64,000 bases of DNA from Arthrobacter sp. S41 (GTDB lineage Bacteria > Actinomycetota > Actinomycetes > Actinomycetales > Micrococcaceae). Shown piece by piece: positions 1-8,417 of this stretch. Position numbers and translations under genes: made by a program. The notes beneath the pieces are model-generated. The model ran no database searches and was not told the DNA's origin. It saw nothing but the letters and a program-made list of their open reading frames with translations. Positions within the stretch are counted from its first letter, which is position 1. Each line of letters begins with the position of its first letter. The stretch covers positions 496,001 to 560,000 of the forward strand of contig NZ_SIHY01000001.1 in NCBI RefSeq assembly GCF_004320535.1. Reading direction: 5' to 3'.

Positions 1-417
1 ACCAAACGCAGTTTCTAGCTCTTCTCTGTAGGCCTGGACCACTTGCGACACGTGGGAGTCGGCTGATAGGGGTGAATTGGCGGTGTTGATCAGCAAGCAA
101 CCATTGCTGGTTGGCAGCGCCTTGGGCTGACCAAATACGGAGATCAAACCATCAAGGTACTCAGTGAGTGCTTGCGGGCTAACGTCATCAGATATCAGTG
201 GTTCTAGGCGCGGGCGAACAATCTCATCGAGGTAGCTCTGCACGGCTGCGTCAAACAAACCTCTTTTGGAGCCAAAGGAGTTGTAGATGCTGGATCTGCT
301 CAGGCCGGTGGCTGATTCAAGTTCTGGGATGGACGCTGCTTCAAAGCCCCTAGACCAGAATAGGGAGCGAGCTTTTTTGATGACAGCGGTACTGTCAAAG
401 GCTAGTGTTCTTGCCAT
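1..417 (-). CDS. TetR/AcrR family transcriptional regulator (3' end cut by window edge)
   Basis: The reading frame starts at ATG 417 on the minus strand and stays open to base 1, giving the first 139 residues. Residues of about 5-55 form the TetR DNA-binding domain, with the helix-turn-helix around residues 29-50 ending in the typical stretch SSIYNSFGSKRGLF. The ligand-binding C-terminal part runs off the window. It is divergent from the DUF1304/oxidoreductase pair at 516-1959, and an imperfect inverted repeat lies in the 98-bp gap. By family precedent it is probably a repressor of that pair, responding to an unknown small molecule. Family assignment is firm; ligand and targets are inferred. 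Confidence 0.88.
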   Translation of the reverse strand, partial: MARTLAFDSTAVIKKARSLFWSRGFEAASIPELESATGLSRSSIYNSFGSKRGLFDAAVQSYLDEIVRPRLEPLISDDVSPQALTEYLDGLISVFGQPKALPTSNGCLLINTANSPLSADSHVSQVVQAYREELETAFG

Positions 418-440
418 CACATACCTTTCTACTTTCGGAA

Positions 441-472
441 ACGACCATTACAGTATATATTGAAATGGACGT
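441..472. promoter_or_regulatory. Candidate TetR operator between divergent genes
   Basis: ACGACCATT at 441-449 and AATGGACGT at 464-472 form a 9-bp inverted repeat with one mismatch and a 14-bp AT-rich spacer (TACAGTATATATTG region). It lies 24 bp upstream of the TetR start and 44 bp upstream of the DUF1304 start, where a TetR dimer would block both promoters. Function is inferred from position and symmetry only. Confidence 0.5.
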
Positions 473-515
473 TACAGAATGCTTGTTCTGCTAAAACTTT
501 CAGGAGCTGTTAATC

Positions 516-902
516 ATGATCATCACCGCACTCGTGCTGGCCACCCTTGCTGCATTGCTTCACGTGTACATCTTCTTCATGGAGTCCCTATGGTGGACCA
601 CTGACAAAGTTCGAGCAACCTTTGGCTCGACGCCTGAAGATGCGGAAGCAACCAAGGAGATGGCCTTCAACCAAGGCTTCTACAACCTGTTTCTGGCCAT
701 CGCCACCCTGGCAGGCGTCGTCTTCCACATGGCTGGAGAAGCAACCATCGGCTCGACCCTGATCTTCACCGGAACCGGCTCCATGTTGCTGGCCGCACTG
801 GTCCTAATCATTTCCAGCCCATCCAAGGCTTCGGCAGCAATCAAGCAAGGCATCTTCCCATTACTGACGGTGATCGCACTGATCATCGGCGTAGCACTCT
901 AA
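516..902 (+). CDS. DUF1304 family small membrane protein
   Basis: This 128-residue protein has four hydrophobic segments (about 3-21, 50-68, 77-97, 108-127) and the family-like run HVYIFFMESLWW after the first segment, as in DUF1304 (COG3759) proteins. The biochemical role of the family is not established. The ATG at 516 follows a CAGGAGC ribosome-binding site. The oxidoreductase gene begins 46 bp downstream, so the two are probably co-transcribed from a promoter controlled by the divergent TetR gene. Confidence 0.85.
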   Translation: MIITALVLATLAALLHVYIFFMESLWWTTDKVRATFGSTPEDAEATKEMAFNQGFYNLFLAIATLAGVVFHMAGEATIGSTLIFTGTGSMLLAALVLIISSPSKASAAIKQGIFPLLTVIALIIGVAL

Positions 903-948
903 ATTTTCAAACCCGAAAAAATTCGAAAAAGGAAAGGTACTCAACATA

Positions 949-1959
949 ATGAGCGAAACCACCAGCACCCAGATCCACCTCGCCAGCCGCCCAACCGGAT
1001 GGCCAACGAACGAAAACTTCACCGTTGAGCACGTTGAACTTGCAGAATTGAAGGACGGCGAAGTTCGGGTTCGCAACGAATTCATCTCGGTTGACCCTTA
1101 CATGCGCGGACGCATGAACGACACCCGCTCCTACGTCAAGCCATTCCAAATCGGCGAGCAGATCGCCGGCGGTGCAGTAGGACGCGTCATCGCTTCAAAT
1201 GACAGCTCCCTGCCAGTAGACACCCTGGTTCTTCACCAGCTCGGCTGGTCGGACTTGGCTCAGGGTCCAGCAGCTAGCTTCAAGGAAATCCCTGACCTTC
1301 CAGGTGTTCCAAGCTCGCTGCGCCTGCACATCTTGGGCATGACCGGGCTGACCGCCTACGTAGGTTTGAACGCAATCGCCGGCTTGGCTGAAGGCGAAAC
1401 CGTCTTCATCTCCGGTGCGGCCGGTGCCGTTGGTACCGCAGCCGGACAGATCGCCAAGCTCATGGGAGCTAAGCGCGTTATCGGTTCCGCAGGTAGTGCT
1501 GAAAAGGTCGAACTGCTCACCAGCAAGTACGGCTACGACGCAGCCTTCAACTACAAGGACGGCGACGTTCGTGGACAGCTAGCCGCTGCTGCCCCTGAGG
1601 GCATCGACGTCTTCTTCGACAACGTTGGTGGCGATCACCTCGAAGCAGCACTGGCAGCTTTCAATGACGGTGGCCGTGCAGCCCTGTGTGGTGCTATCGC
1701 AAGCTACAACACCACCGAGCCAACCCCAGGCCCACTGAACATGGCCAACCTGATCACTCGTGGCCTGAAGCTTCAGGGCTTCACCCTGTCGAGCTACCTG
1801 AACTACGGCGAAGAGTTCTCCCAGCGCATGGGCCAGTGGTTCGCTGAAGGCAAGGTTTCCTACGATGAGACCATCGTTGACGGTGTAGAGAACACCGTTC
1901 AGGCCTTCTTGGACATGATGGCCGGAGCAAACACCGGCAAGATGCTTGTTCGCATCTAA
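949..1959 (+). CDS. NADP-dependent oxidoreductase, MDR superfamily (CurA/PTGR-like)
   Basis: The 336-residue protein is a zinc-free medium-chain dehydrogenase/reductase. Residues about 30-140 are the GroES-like domain (VDPYMRGRM near residue 48 is typical of the leukotriene B4/curcumin reductase group). The Rossmann segment around residue 153 reads SGAAGAVGTAAGQIAK, and FFDNVGG near residue 223 is also typical. The family reduces alpha,beta-unsaturated ketones with NADPH. No zinc-binding cysteines are seen. It follows the DUF1304 gene and probably belongs to the same TetR-controlled unit. The exact substrate is unknown. Confidence 0.9.
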   Translation: MSETTSTQIHLASRPTGWPTNENFTVEHVELAELKDGEVRVRNEFISVDPYMRGRMNDTRSYVKPFQIGEQIAGGAVGRVIASNDSSLPVDTLVLHQLGWSDLAQGPAASFKEIPDLPGVPSSLRLHILGMTGLTAYVGLNAIAGLAEGETVFISGAAGAVGTAAGQIAKLMGAKRVIGSAGSAEKVELLTSKYGYDAAFNYKDGDVRGQLAAAAPEGIDVFFDNVGGDHLEAALAAFNDGGRAALCGAIASYNTTEPTPGPLNMANLITRGLKLQGFTLSSYLNYGEEFSQRMGQWFAEGKVSYDETIVDGVENTVQAFLDMMAGANTGKMLVRI

Positions 1960-1987
1960 TTGATCTTGCACTAAGCAGGTAACAACT

Positions 1988-2025
1988 AACGGGTCCGACC
2001 GGAAAATTTTCCGCTCGGACCCGTT
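1988..2025. terminator. Hairpin terminator between convergent genes
   Basis: AACGGGTCCGA (1988-1998) pairs with TCGGACCCGTT (2015-2025), with further CGG/CCG pairing inside and an AAAATTTT centre. It sits between the plus-strand oxidoreductase and the minus-strand acetyltransferase and can serve both directions. Confidence 0.75.
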
Positions 2026-2068
2026 ATGCGTTAATGATGACCTGTCGCGATGACGCAGCGAATCATTC

Positions 2069-2578
2069 TCAGACAGGCAAGCGCACCATGCGCAGATCAG
2101 TGATCAGCGGTGCGGTGGGGTCATCAAGCACTTGACCATCAAAGGAGAATCCGTTGCGCTGATAGAAGGCTATCGCCCGAGGATTCTGTTCGGCCACCCA
2201 TAAGAGGGCCGGTTGATCCCCAAGTGCAGCATCCAGCAAGGCCTGGCCCGCACCGGAGCCGTGCTGATCGTTGAGCAGATACAAGTTGTATAGTTGCCGG
2301 TCAATTCCCGCCGGAACATCGACCGAGTCCTTGGTGCACGGTGCAGCAAACGAGAAACCAATCAAGTCTTCCTGCTCATTGCATGCCACAGCTAGAGAGA
2401 ACGCAGGGTTCGGGTCAGCTAAAATCCGTTGCCACAGGTTGAGACGATGCTCAGCATGCTCTGTGCTAAAAAATCCCTCGGGCAACAGTTCCGTGTAGGT
2501 CTGCTTCCAGCATTCAACATGCAAAGCGGCCAGCTCAACGGCGTCATCAGCTACGGGTTTGCGCAAAGTGAAGCTCAT
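2069..2578 (-). CDS. GNAT family N-acetyltransferase
   Basis: A 169-residue single-domain GNAT protein. The acetyl-CoA binding motif A appears as QHGSGAGQALLDAAL around residue 105, and a C-terminal segment ending in AIAFYQRNGF (about residue 137) is the usual motif B. The start codon overlaps the last four bases of the UvrA-like gene (ATGA at 2575-2578), so the two are translationally coupled. Acetyltransferases beside short UvrA-like proteins are often linked to antibiotic tolerance, but the substrate cannot be read from sequence. Confidence 0.88.
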   Translation of the reverse strand: MSFTLRKPVADDAVELAALHVECWKQTYTELLPEGFFSTEHAEHRLNLWQRILADPNPAFSLAVACNEQEDLIGFSFAAPCTKDSVDVPAGIDRQLYNLYLLNDQHGSGAGQALLDAALGDQPALLWVAEQNPRAIAFYQRNGFSFDGQVLDDPTAPLITDLRMVRLPV

Positions 2579-4842
2579 TGACTGCCGCCGACGTATTCAT
2601 TCAAGTGAATTCCGGTGAGCGTGCCAGATTGACTAAGTTCTGCTGGCGTTCCTTCAAAGACAATCTGACCGCCCTCATGCCCGGCCCCTGGTCCAAGGTC
2701 AATCACCCAATCAGCATGGGCAACTACCGCTAGATGGTGCTCAATGACAATGACGGTGTTTCCTTCGTCAACCATTTCGTCGAGTAGACCCAGCAAGTTT
2801 TGGACATCGGCCATATGCAGACCAGTGGTTGGTTCATCCAGTACGTAGGTGCCAGAACCCTTGCCTAAGTTGATGGCAAGCTTGATGCGCTGGCGCTCAC
2901 CGCCCGAGAGCGTACTGAGGCGCTGCCCGAGCTTGAGATACCCCAGTCCTACTTGGTTCAGCCGGGTCAGCATGGCTTTGGCTTTAGGGATCTTGAGTTG
3001 TTCTAAGGCTTGCTCCATGCTCAAGTCCAACACTTCACCGATATTCAAACCGTCCAAGGTGTAGTTCAAGACTTCAGCGGTAAAGCGCGTACCTTCACAT
3101 ACTTCACAGGGCAGAGCCACTCCGGCCATCGAGGCCAAATCGGTATAGGTGAATCCGACGCCCTTGCAGTTTGGGCAGGCTCCTTCGGAATTTGCGCTGA
3201 ATAAGGCCGGCTTGACCGAGTTGGCCTTGGCAAAGGCGGCTCGAATCGGATCCATGATTCCGGTGTAGGTGGCAGGATTTGAACGGCGCGAGCCTCGGAT
3301 CGCTCGTTGATCCACCACGGCCACATCTTCACGCTTGGAAATCGTTGAGTGAATGAGCGTGGACTTACCGGACCCGGCAACACCGGTGATGGCACACAGT
3401 ACACCGGTAGGGATATCTACGTTCACGTCTTTGAGGTTATGTGTGGAAGCGCCACGAACTTCTAGGGGAGTACCCGGTGACCTGGTAGCGGGCTTCAGCG
3501 GAACACGCGTAGAAAAATGTTGACCGGTCAGTGAATCGCTGGCCAACAGGCCAGAAACATCTCCGCTGTAACTCAGCGTTCCACCGTGCGTTCCAGCACC
3601 CGGACCAAGATCAATCACGTGATCAGCGATCTTGATAACTTCAGGCTTATGCTCAACGACCAGTACGGTATTGCCCTTATCTCGCAGATCCGCCAACAGC
3701 CCATTCATGCGTTGAATATCGTGCGGGTGAAGCCCCACGGTTGGTTCATCAAAGACGTAGGTGACATCCGAGAGTGCGCTACCTAGATGACGAATCATTT
3801 TCACGCGCTGGGCTTCACCGCCCGAAAGTGTTCCAGCGGGTCGATCTAGCGAGAGATATCCCAAGCCCAACTCGACCATCGACTCAAGAATCGCAATCAA
3901 GTTCTTGATCAGGGGAGCGGCGTCCGGGATCTGAAGTTTGTCTAGTTCCGCGGAAAGCTCAGAAACCTGCATGGCCGTCATATCGGCGATGCCCAGTGAA
4001 TTCATCTTTGAGGCTCTAGCAGCTTCACTCAGTCGGGAACCGGCGCACACCGTGCACGGTGCCGTGGTTGAGATCCGGTCGATCCATTCACGAATGTGCG
4101 CTTGCTTGATTTCGCGACCAGAAAGAATGTAGTTGGACTTGATGCGGGTGATGAGCCCCGAGTAGCTCATGTTCGCCCCGTTGAGCTTGACCTTGCCATC
4201 TTCGGCATGAAGCATGCGATCAAGCATGTCCTTGGGCATATCTTTGAGCTTGATATCAAGATCTGGTTCGGTGCCTGCAGTCAATGTTTGCCAGAGCCAC
4301 GCGCCAGGAGCAAAGTTTGGTGCCTTGATGGCGCCCTCGTTCAGGGTCTTATCCCAATCCAATAACTCGTCAAGGTCGATACTTGCTTCCGTACCAAATC
4401 CCTCACAGGCCGGGCAAGCTCCTTGTCCGAGGTTGAAAGAATATGCGCCCGCGCCACCGGCACTTGGAGTTGAGTAGCGTGAGTAAAGAACACGAAGCAA
4501 TGAGTAGGCATCGGTGGCGGTACCAACCGTTGAGCGGGAATTGGATCCCATGCGCTCCTGATCAACAACGATGGCTGCCGACAAGTTCTCTAGAACCTCA
4601 ACGTCGGGCCGAGGCATCGAGGGCATGAACGACTGAACAAAAGAGGTATACGTTTCATTGATCAATCGCTGTGATTCGGCAGCGATCGTTCCGAAGACGA
4701 GTGAAGACTTACCTGAGCCGGAAACCCCAGTGAAAACCGTAATGCGTCGTTTGGGGATGTCGACATCAATACCCTTGAGGTTGTTCTCTCGGGCTTGACG
4801 GACTCGGATCATATTGTGGGTATCGGCAGGATGCGCATTCAT
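2575..4842 (-). CDS. UvrA-like ABC excinuclease subunit / drug-resistance ATPase (short form)
   Basis: The 755-residue protein has two ABC modules of UvrA type. Walker A motifs are GVSGSGKSSL near residue 38 and GVAGSGKSTL near 484; signature motifs are LSGGEAQRV and LSGGERQRI. Zinc-finger cysteines appear as CPAC, CTVC, and the CPNC...CEVC pair around residues 551-575. Housekeeping UvrA is about 950 residues; this protein is some 200 shorter, as in UvrA2/DrrC-type paralogues that lack the UvrB-binding domain. Such proteins protect against DNA-intercalating drugs or help repair. It heads a two-gene unit with the GNAT gene. It is unlikely to be the main uvrA. Confidence 0.87.
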   Translation of the reverse strand: MNAHPADTHNMIRVRQARENNLKGIDVDIPKRRITVFTGVSGSGKSSLVFGTIAAESQRLINETYTSFVQSFMPSMPRPDVEVLENLSAAIVVDQERMGSNSRSTVGTATDAYSLLRVLYSRYSTPSAGGAGAYSFNLGQGACPACEGFGTEASIDLDELLDWDKTLNEGAIKAPNFAPGAWLWQTLTAGTEPDLDIKLKDMPKDMLDRMLHAEDGKVKLNGANMSYSGLITRIKSNYILSGREIKQAHIREWIDRISTTAPCTVCAGSRLSEAARASKMNSLGIADMTAMQVSELSAELDKLQIPDAAPLIKNLIAILESMVELGLGYLSLDRPAGTLSGGEAQRVKMIRHLGSALSDVTYVFDEPTVGLHPHDIQRMNGLLADLRDKGNTVLVVEHKPEVIKIADHVIDLGPGAGTHGGTLSYSGDVSGLLASDSLTGQHFSTRVPLKPATRSPGTPLEVRGASTHNLKDVNVDIPTGVLCAITGVAGSGKSTLIHSTISKREDVAVVDQRAIRGSRRSNPATYTGIMDPIRAAFAKANSVKPALFSANSEGACPNCKGVGFTYTDLASMAGVALPCEVCEGTRFTAEVLNYTLDGLNIGEVLDLSMEQALEQLKIPKAKAMLTRLNQVGLGYLKLGQRLSTLSGGERQRIKLAINLGKGSGTYVLDEPTTGLHMADVQNLLGLLDEMVDEGNTVIVIEHHLAVVAHADWVIDLGPGAGHEGGQIVFEGTPAELSQSGTLTGIHLNEYVGGSQ

Positions 4843-5273
4843 AGGCCCAACATTACTAAGAGGTATCCAGATCGGGTACTAGGCTCCTCTAAGCTTCAAC
4901 AAATCAGGGACGTTAAGTCAGGGTCATGTTCAAGCGGTGGGCCGAACATGCTCAGGCGCTCGCCGAGAGCACCCACAACCGATCTTGTCAGTCGTCACGT
5001 TGCGCCACTTAATTCAGCAGAGGATTTCCCGCGATGCGGATCTCTCAGATCTTCCACTCGTCTGGTGTACGCGTGATCGATTTCGAATTTTCTCGAAGAA
5101 AACTTGTCCTGCGAAGCTAAACGTTCGAAATTTGTCGGTACTGTGGGAATCCCTGAGCGATTCACAATGTTTTCGGGTTGCCATGTGCCCAACTATCATT
5201 GTCGAGACGTGTGCTGCGACACATCGATGGCTGTTTAAGCGTCGCTATGATCCCGAACCAATGAAGGACCTTC
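4843..5273. other. Intergenic region with two dyad elements, no gene recognised
   Basis: This 431-bp gap separates the divergent UvrA-like gene and the symporter gene. It contains CATGTTC (4925-4931) with GAACATG (4944-4950), and ATTTCGAA (5080-5087) with TTCGAAAT (5124-5131), both inverted repeats that could be operators or hairpins. Open frames through the region have no recognisable protein features and run into the symporter gene out of frame, so I call no gene. Confidence 0.5.
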
Positions 5274-6557
5274 ATGAAGCTGTTGAAATCAATCCCACTG
5301 CTTGGCTGGGTGCTCATAGCAATCGTCTTAGGCGTTTTGCTTGGCCCAGTAATGCCGGTATGGCTAGGAAGCGTATTCCTGACCTATAACTCGATCTTCT
5401 CGGGCTTCCTGAACTTCGTTGTGCCACTGATTATTTTTGGTTTGGTTTCGCCAGCTATTGCTGAACTTGGCAAGGGTGCAGGCAAATGGTTGGGCATCAC
5501 TGCGCTGCTCGCCTACGGATCAACTTTGGCTGCAGGGCTACTTGCGTACTTTGTCAGCCGCTGGCTATTTACCCAGTCATTGTCCGGTGGTGGACTTGAA
5601 GCCATCGGTGAAGGTGAAGGCTCAGGATTTAAGCCCGTCGTTTCCTTGGTTAGTAGTGCGGGGGACTCGGCCACCGAGATCGTCCTGCCACCAGCTTTGG
5701 ACGTGATGACTGCACTGGTCCTTGCGTTCATCATCGGGTTGGGCATGACTGCTTTCCGCTCCACGGTACTTTTCCGCGGTGTTGTCGAATTCCGCACCAT
5801 CATTGAGATGGTCATTCGTCGTGTTGTCGTCCCTGCCTTGCCGGTCTTCATCTTCGGCATCTTCTTGGATCTCTCCGCCAGCGGAAACGCAATCACTGTG
5901 GTGACCAAGTTCTTGTTGGTCGCTGTGGTTTCCTTCGCACTGACCCTCGTTGTTCTGCTGGCCCAGTACTCGATCGCTGGAGCCATGAACAAGCGCAACC
6001 CACTGAAGGCTCTCTGGGGTATGCGCGATGCCTACTTCACCGCACTGGGCACCTCGTCCTCGGCAGCCACGATTCCAGTGACGCTGGCTTCAACGAAGAA
6101 AAATGGTGTTTCGGACGCTGTGGCCGGCTTTGTTGTTCCACTGTGTGCGACCATTCACCTCTCCGGTTCAATGGTGAAAATTACCTGCTTCTCGATCGCA
6201 GTCCTTTTGCTCACTGGCGGAGAAGTCACCTTCGGTGCTTACTTCCCATTCATCTTGATGCTCGGAGTCATGATGATTGCCGCTCCTGGTGTTCCAGGTG
6301 GCGCCATCGCAGCAGCAGCTGGTCTGCTTGGCCAGATGCTCGGCTTCGGTGATGTTGAAGTTGGCCTCATGTTCGCCGCTTACATCGCACTTGATAGCTT
6401 CGGCACCGCGACCAACGTGACCGGTGACGGAGCCATGGCGATGATCATGCAGAAACTGACCAACGGCAAGCTGGGCACCGCACCGCAAAGCCAGGACGAT
6501 GAGATCGTTGAGCTGGCTGACGGCAGCCGCACCGAAACTCATCAAGTCGCTGAGTAA
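5274..6557 (+). CDS. Dicarboxylate/amino acid:cation symporter (DAACS family)
   Basis: The 427-residue protein is hydrophobic throughout, with about eight membrane spans and re-entrant hairpins of the GltPh fold. The serine-rich hairpin is visible as ALGTSSSAATIPVTLAS (about residue 258), and the cation/substrate site near the C-terminus as TNVTGDGAMAMI (about 378). The family couples uptake of glutamate, aspartate, C4-dicarboxylates, serine or threonine to sodium or protons. The ATG follows AAGGACCTTC. A strong bidirectional hairpin follows the stop. It stands alone, so the substrate cannot be inferred from neighbours. Confidence 0.93.
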   Translation: MKLLKSIPLLGWVLIAIVLGVLLGPVMPVWLGSVFLTYNSIFSGFLNFVVPLIIFGLVSPAIAELGKGAGKWLGITALLAYGSTLAAGLLAYFVSRWLFTQSLSGGGLEAIGEGEGSGFKPVVSLVSSAGDSATEIVLPPALDVMTALVLAFIIGLGMTAFRSTVLFRGVVEFRTIIEMVIRRVVVPALPVFIFGIFLDLSASGNAITVVTKFLLVAVVSFALTLVVLLAQYSIAGAMNKRNPLKALWGMRDAYFTALGTSSSAATIPVTLASTKKNGVSDAVAGFVVPLCATIHLSGSMVKITCFSIAVLLLTGGEVTFGAYFPFILMLGVMMIAAPGVPGGAIAAAAGLLGQMLGFGDVEVGLMFAAYIALDSFGTATNVTGDGAMAMIMQKLTNGKLGTAPQSQDDEIVELADGSRTETHQVAE

Positions 6558-6566
6558 GCGTTCTTA

Positions 6567-6616
6567 CTTAAACTGATCGGGTCCGCACCAAATGGTGCGG
6601 ACCCGATCAGTTTAAG
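6567..6616. terminator. Long perfect bidirectional terminator hairpin
   Basis: Bases 6567-6590 pair without mismatch to 6593-6616, a 24-bp stem around GATCGGGTCCGCACCA with a loop of only a few bases. It lies between the convergent symporter gene and cysE and can terminate both transcripts. Confidence 0.85.
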
Positions 6617-6628
6617 AACTACGTGCAG

Positions 6629-7213
6629 CTAGATCCACATCGCAGGATCGATGTACTCAGCTGGGTCAACAGCAGGCTTGCGCTCTTCTGGGCTACGTGG
6701 GCGATTCTGTGCAGGAATGCCGGTAACGATCGAGCCTTCTGGTGCATTCTTGACCACTACAGCGTTAGCACCGATGGCGGAATCCGCGCCAATGAGGATC
6801 GGACCGAGGACCTTGGCTCCGGCGCCAATGACCACACGATCACCAATGGTTGGGTGACGCTTGACCTTAGCTAGGGAACGACCGCCCAGAGTTACACCGT
6901 GGTACAGCATGACGTCTTCGCCGATTTCAGCAGTTTCACCAATGACGATGCCCATGCCGTGGTCGATGAAGAAGCGACGGCCGATGGTGGCGCCAGGGTG
7001 AATCTCAATGCCGGTCAGCGCACGTGCAGCCTGCGAGATCAGTCGTGCGGCTCCCTTGGTGGAAGGGTTCTGCCACAACTTGTGAGCTGCGCGGTGTAGC
7101 CAAATAGCGTGCAACCCGGAATACACGAAAAAGTTTTCGGTATCGCTGCGTGCCGCAGGATCGTGCTGTCGAGCTGTGGCTAGGTCTTCACGCAGGCGGG
7201 AGAAAAAACTCAT
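6629..7213 (-). CDS. cysE: Serine O-acetyltransferase
   Basis: The enzyme transfers acetyl from acetyl-CoA to L-serine, giving O-acetylserine for cysteine synthesis. The 194-residue protein, starting [11 protein letters not shown] at ATG 7213, has an N-terminal helical part and a C-terminal left-handed beta-helix of hexapeptide repeats from about residue 63 ([20 protein letters not shown], with the catalytic-type histidine in DHG). A farther upstream in-frame ATG at 7267 would add 18 residues that do not fit the family; AAGG precedes 7213. It follows cysK on the same strand, whose product uses O-acetylserine, and a structured hairpin lies between the two. Confidence 0.95.
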   Translation of the reverse strand: MSFFSRLREDLATARQHDPAARSDTENFFVYSGLHAIWLHRAAHKLWQNPSTKGAARLISQAARALTGIEIHPGATIGRRFFIDHGMGIVIGETAEIGEDVMLYHGVTLGGRSLAKVKRHPTIGDRVVIGAGAKVLGPILIGADSAIGANAVVVKNAPEGSIVTGIPAQNRPRSPEERKPAVDPAEYIDPAMWI

Positions 7214-7270
7214 GAATACTACCTTAGGGGTTGCGGTTCGCTGTGCAGGAATCCGAAGACGTCGCACAGC

Positions 7271-7332
7271 AAATCGGCGCGAGCTGCACCGATCAAGGTC
7301 TCTATTAGACCAACGGTGGCTCGCGCCGATTT
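7271..7332 (-). terminator. Compound hairpin between cysK and cysE
   Basis: A 14-bp perfect stem (AAATCGGCGCGAGC 7271-7284 with 7319-7332) encloses a second paired level (CACCG 7287-7291 with CGGTG 7314-7318) and an apical hairpin (GGTCT 7297-7301 with AGACC 7307-7311). It lies downstream of cysK and 58 bp upstream of the cysE start, so it may be a partial terminator, attenuator or mRNA-processing site. No long U-tract follows on the minus strand. Confidence 0.6.
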
Positions 7333-7354
7333 ATTCTAACTTTCCGAAACTGAT

Positions 7355-8290
7355 TTAGCCGCGGATGTCATCAAAGAGCAGGGTGGAGATGTAACGCTCA
7401 CCGAAGTCAGGGATGATAGTCACGATGCGCTTGCCAGCGTTTTCTTCGCGAGCAGCGATCTGCAGTGCACCCCAAACGGCTGCACCAGCGGAGATACCGC
7501 CGAGGATACCTTCCTTGACGCCCAATGCGCGTGCGGTAGCAACCGAATCTTCGATGCTGGCATCCAGAACTTCGTCGTACAGTTCAGTGTCCAGAACCTC
7601 AGGGATGAAGTTAGCACCAAGGCCCTGAATCTTGTGTGGGCCTGGCTTGCCACCGTTGAGGATCGGCGAATCCTTTGGTTCAACAGCAACGATCTTCAGG
7701 TTTGGGTTCTTTTCCTTCAGGAAGCGACCTGCACCGGTGATGGTGCCACCGGTACCGATACCAGCAACAAGGATGTCTACCTGGCCCTCGGTGTCATCCC
7801 AGATTTCTGGGCCGGTGGTGTCCGCGTGAATCTGAGGGTTAGCGGAGTTAGCGAACTGCTGAGCCCAGACGGCGTTCTCAGAAGTCGCAACGATTTCCTT
7901 AGCCTTTTCTACTGCACCGCGCATGCCATCGGCACCTGGGGTCAGTACGATTTCAGCACCGTAAGCGCGCAGCATAACGCGGCGCTCGGTGGACATGGTT
8001 TCAGGCATGGTCAGGATGACCTTGTAACCACGTGCTGCGCCGACCATGGCCAGAGCGATACCGGTGTTACCCGAGGTACCTTCAACAATGGTGCCACCTG
8101 GCTTCAGCGCGCCCGACTTTTCTGCAGCGTCGACGATTGCTACACCGATGCGGTCCTTGACGGAGTTTGCTGGGTTGTAGAATTCCAGCTTCACAGCGAC
8201 GTTGCCGGCTAGGCCTTCGTCAAGTCGGTTCAGCTTTACCAATGGGGTGCGGCCGATAACTTCGGTGACGTTGTTGTAAATCTTGCCCAT
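7355..8290 (-). CDS. cysK: O-acetylserine sulfhydrylase (cysteine synthase A)
   Basis: This PLP enzyme makes L-cysteine from O-acetylserine and sulfide. The 311-residue protein has the family start IYNNVTEVIGRTPLVKLNRL, the PLP-lysine motif NSVKDRIG near residue 43, the asparagine loop EGTSGNTGIALA near 68, and the glycine-rich phosphate loop GIGTGGTITGAG near 176. Length and motifs match CysK rather than cystathionine beta-synthase. It is the first gene of the cysK-cysE pair, with a good promoter at 8389-8416 overlapping the 3' side of msrA. Confidence 0.97.
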   Translation of the reverse strand: MGKIYNNVTEVIGRTPLVKLNRLDEGLAGNVAVKLEFYNPANSVKDRIGVAIVDAAEKSGALKPGGTIVEGTSGNTGIALAMVGAARGYKVILTMPETMSTERRVMLRAYGAEIVLTPGADGMRGAVEKAKEIVATSENAVWAQQFANSANPQIHADTTGPEIWDDTEGQVDILVAGIGTGGTITGAGRFLKEKNPNLKIVAVEPKDSPILNGGKPGPHKIQGLGANFIPEVLDTELYDEVLDASIEDSVATARALGVKEGILGGISAGAAVWGALQIAAREENAGKRIVTIIPDFGERYISTLLFDDIRG

Positions 8291-8388
8291 GTTTTATGCA
8301 GTCCTTACGTGACTCATTGCGGCCGCGATTGCTGGCGGCGAGTTACTTGCAGATGACCGGCTAAATGGCTCGGACATCTCGAGGTTCA

Positions 8389-8416
8389 TTTCTAACCCTA
8401 GTAGGCATGCCGTCAA
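8389..8416 (-). promoter_or_regulatory. Predicted promoter of cysK
   Basis: On the minus strand TTGACG (8416-8411) and TAGAAA (8394-8389) are separated by 16 bp. This predicts a leader of roughly 90 bases before the cysK start at 8290. No S-box or other riboswitch pattern was recognised in the leader. Confidence 0.6.
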
Positions 8417-8417
8417 G

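Noticed and set aside
4925-4950. CATGTTC/GAACATG dyad as a LexA box for the UvrA-like gene
   Set aside because: The arm order and spacing do not match the actinobacterial GAAC-N4-GTTC site.
4937-5389. 150-codon open frame upstream of the symporter gene
   Set aside because: It overlaps the symporter start out of frame, has no known domain, and its composition is unlike its neighbours.
8291-8388. Riboswitch in the cysK leader
   Set aside because: The leader has no S-box or other pattern that I could fold convincingly.
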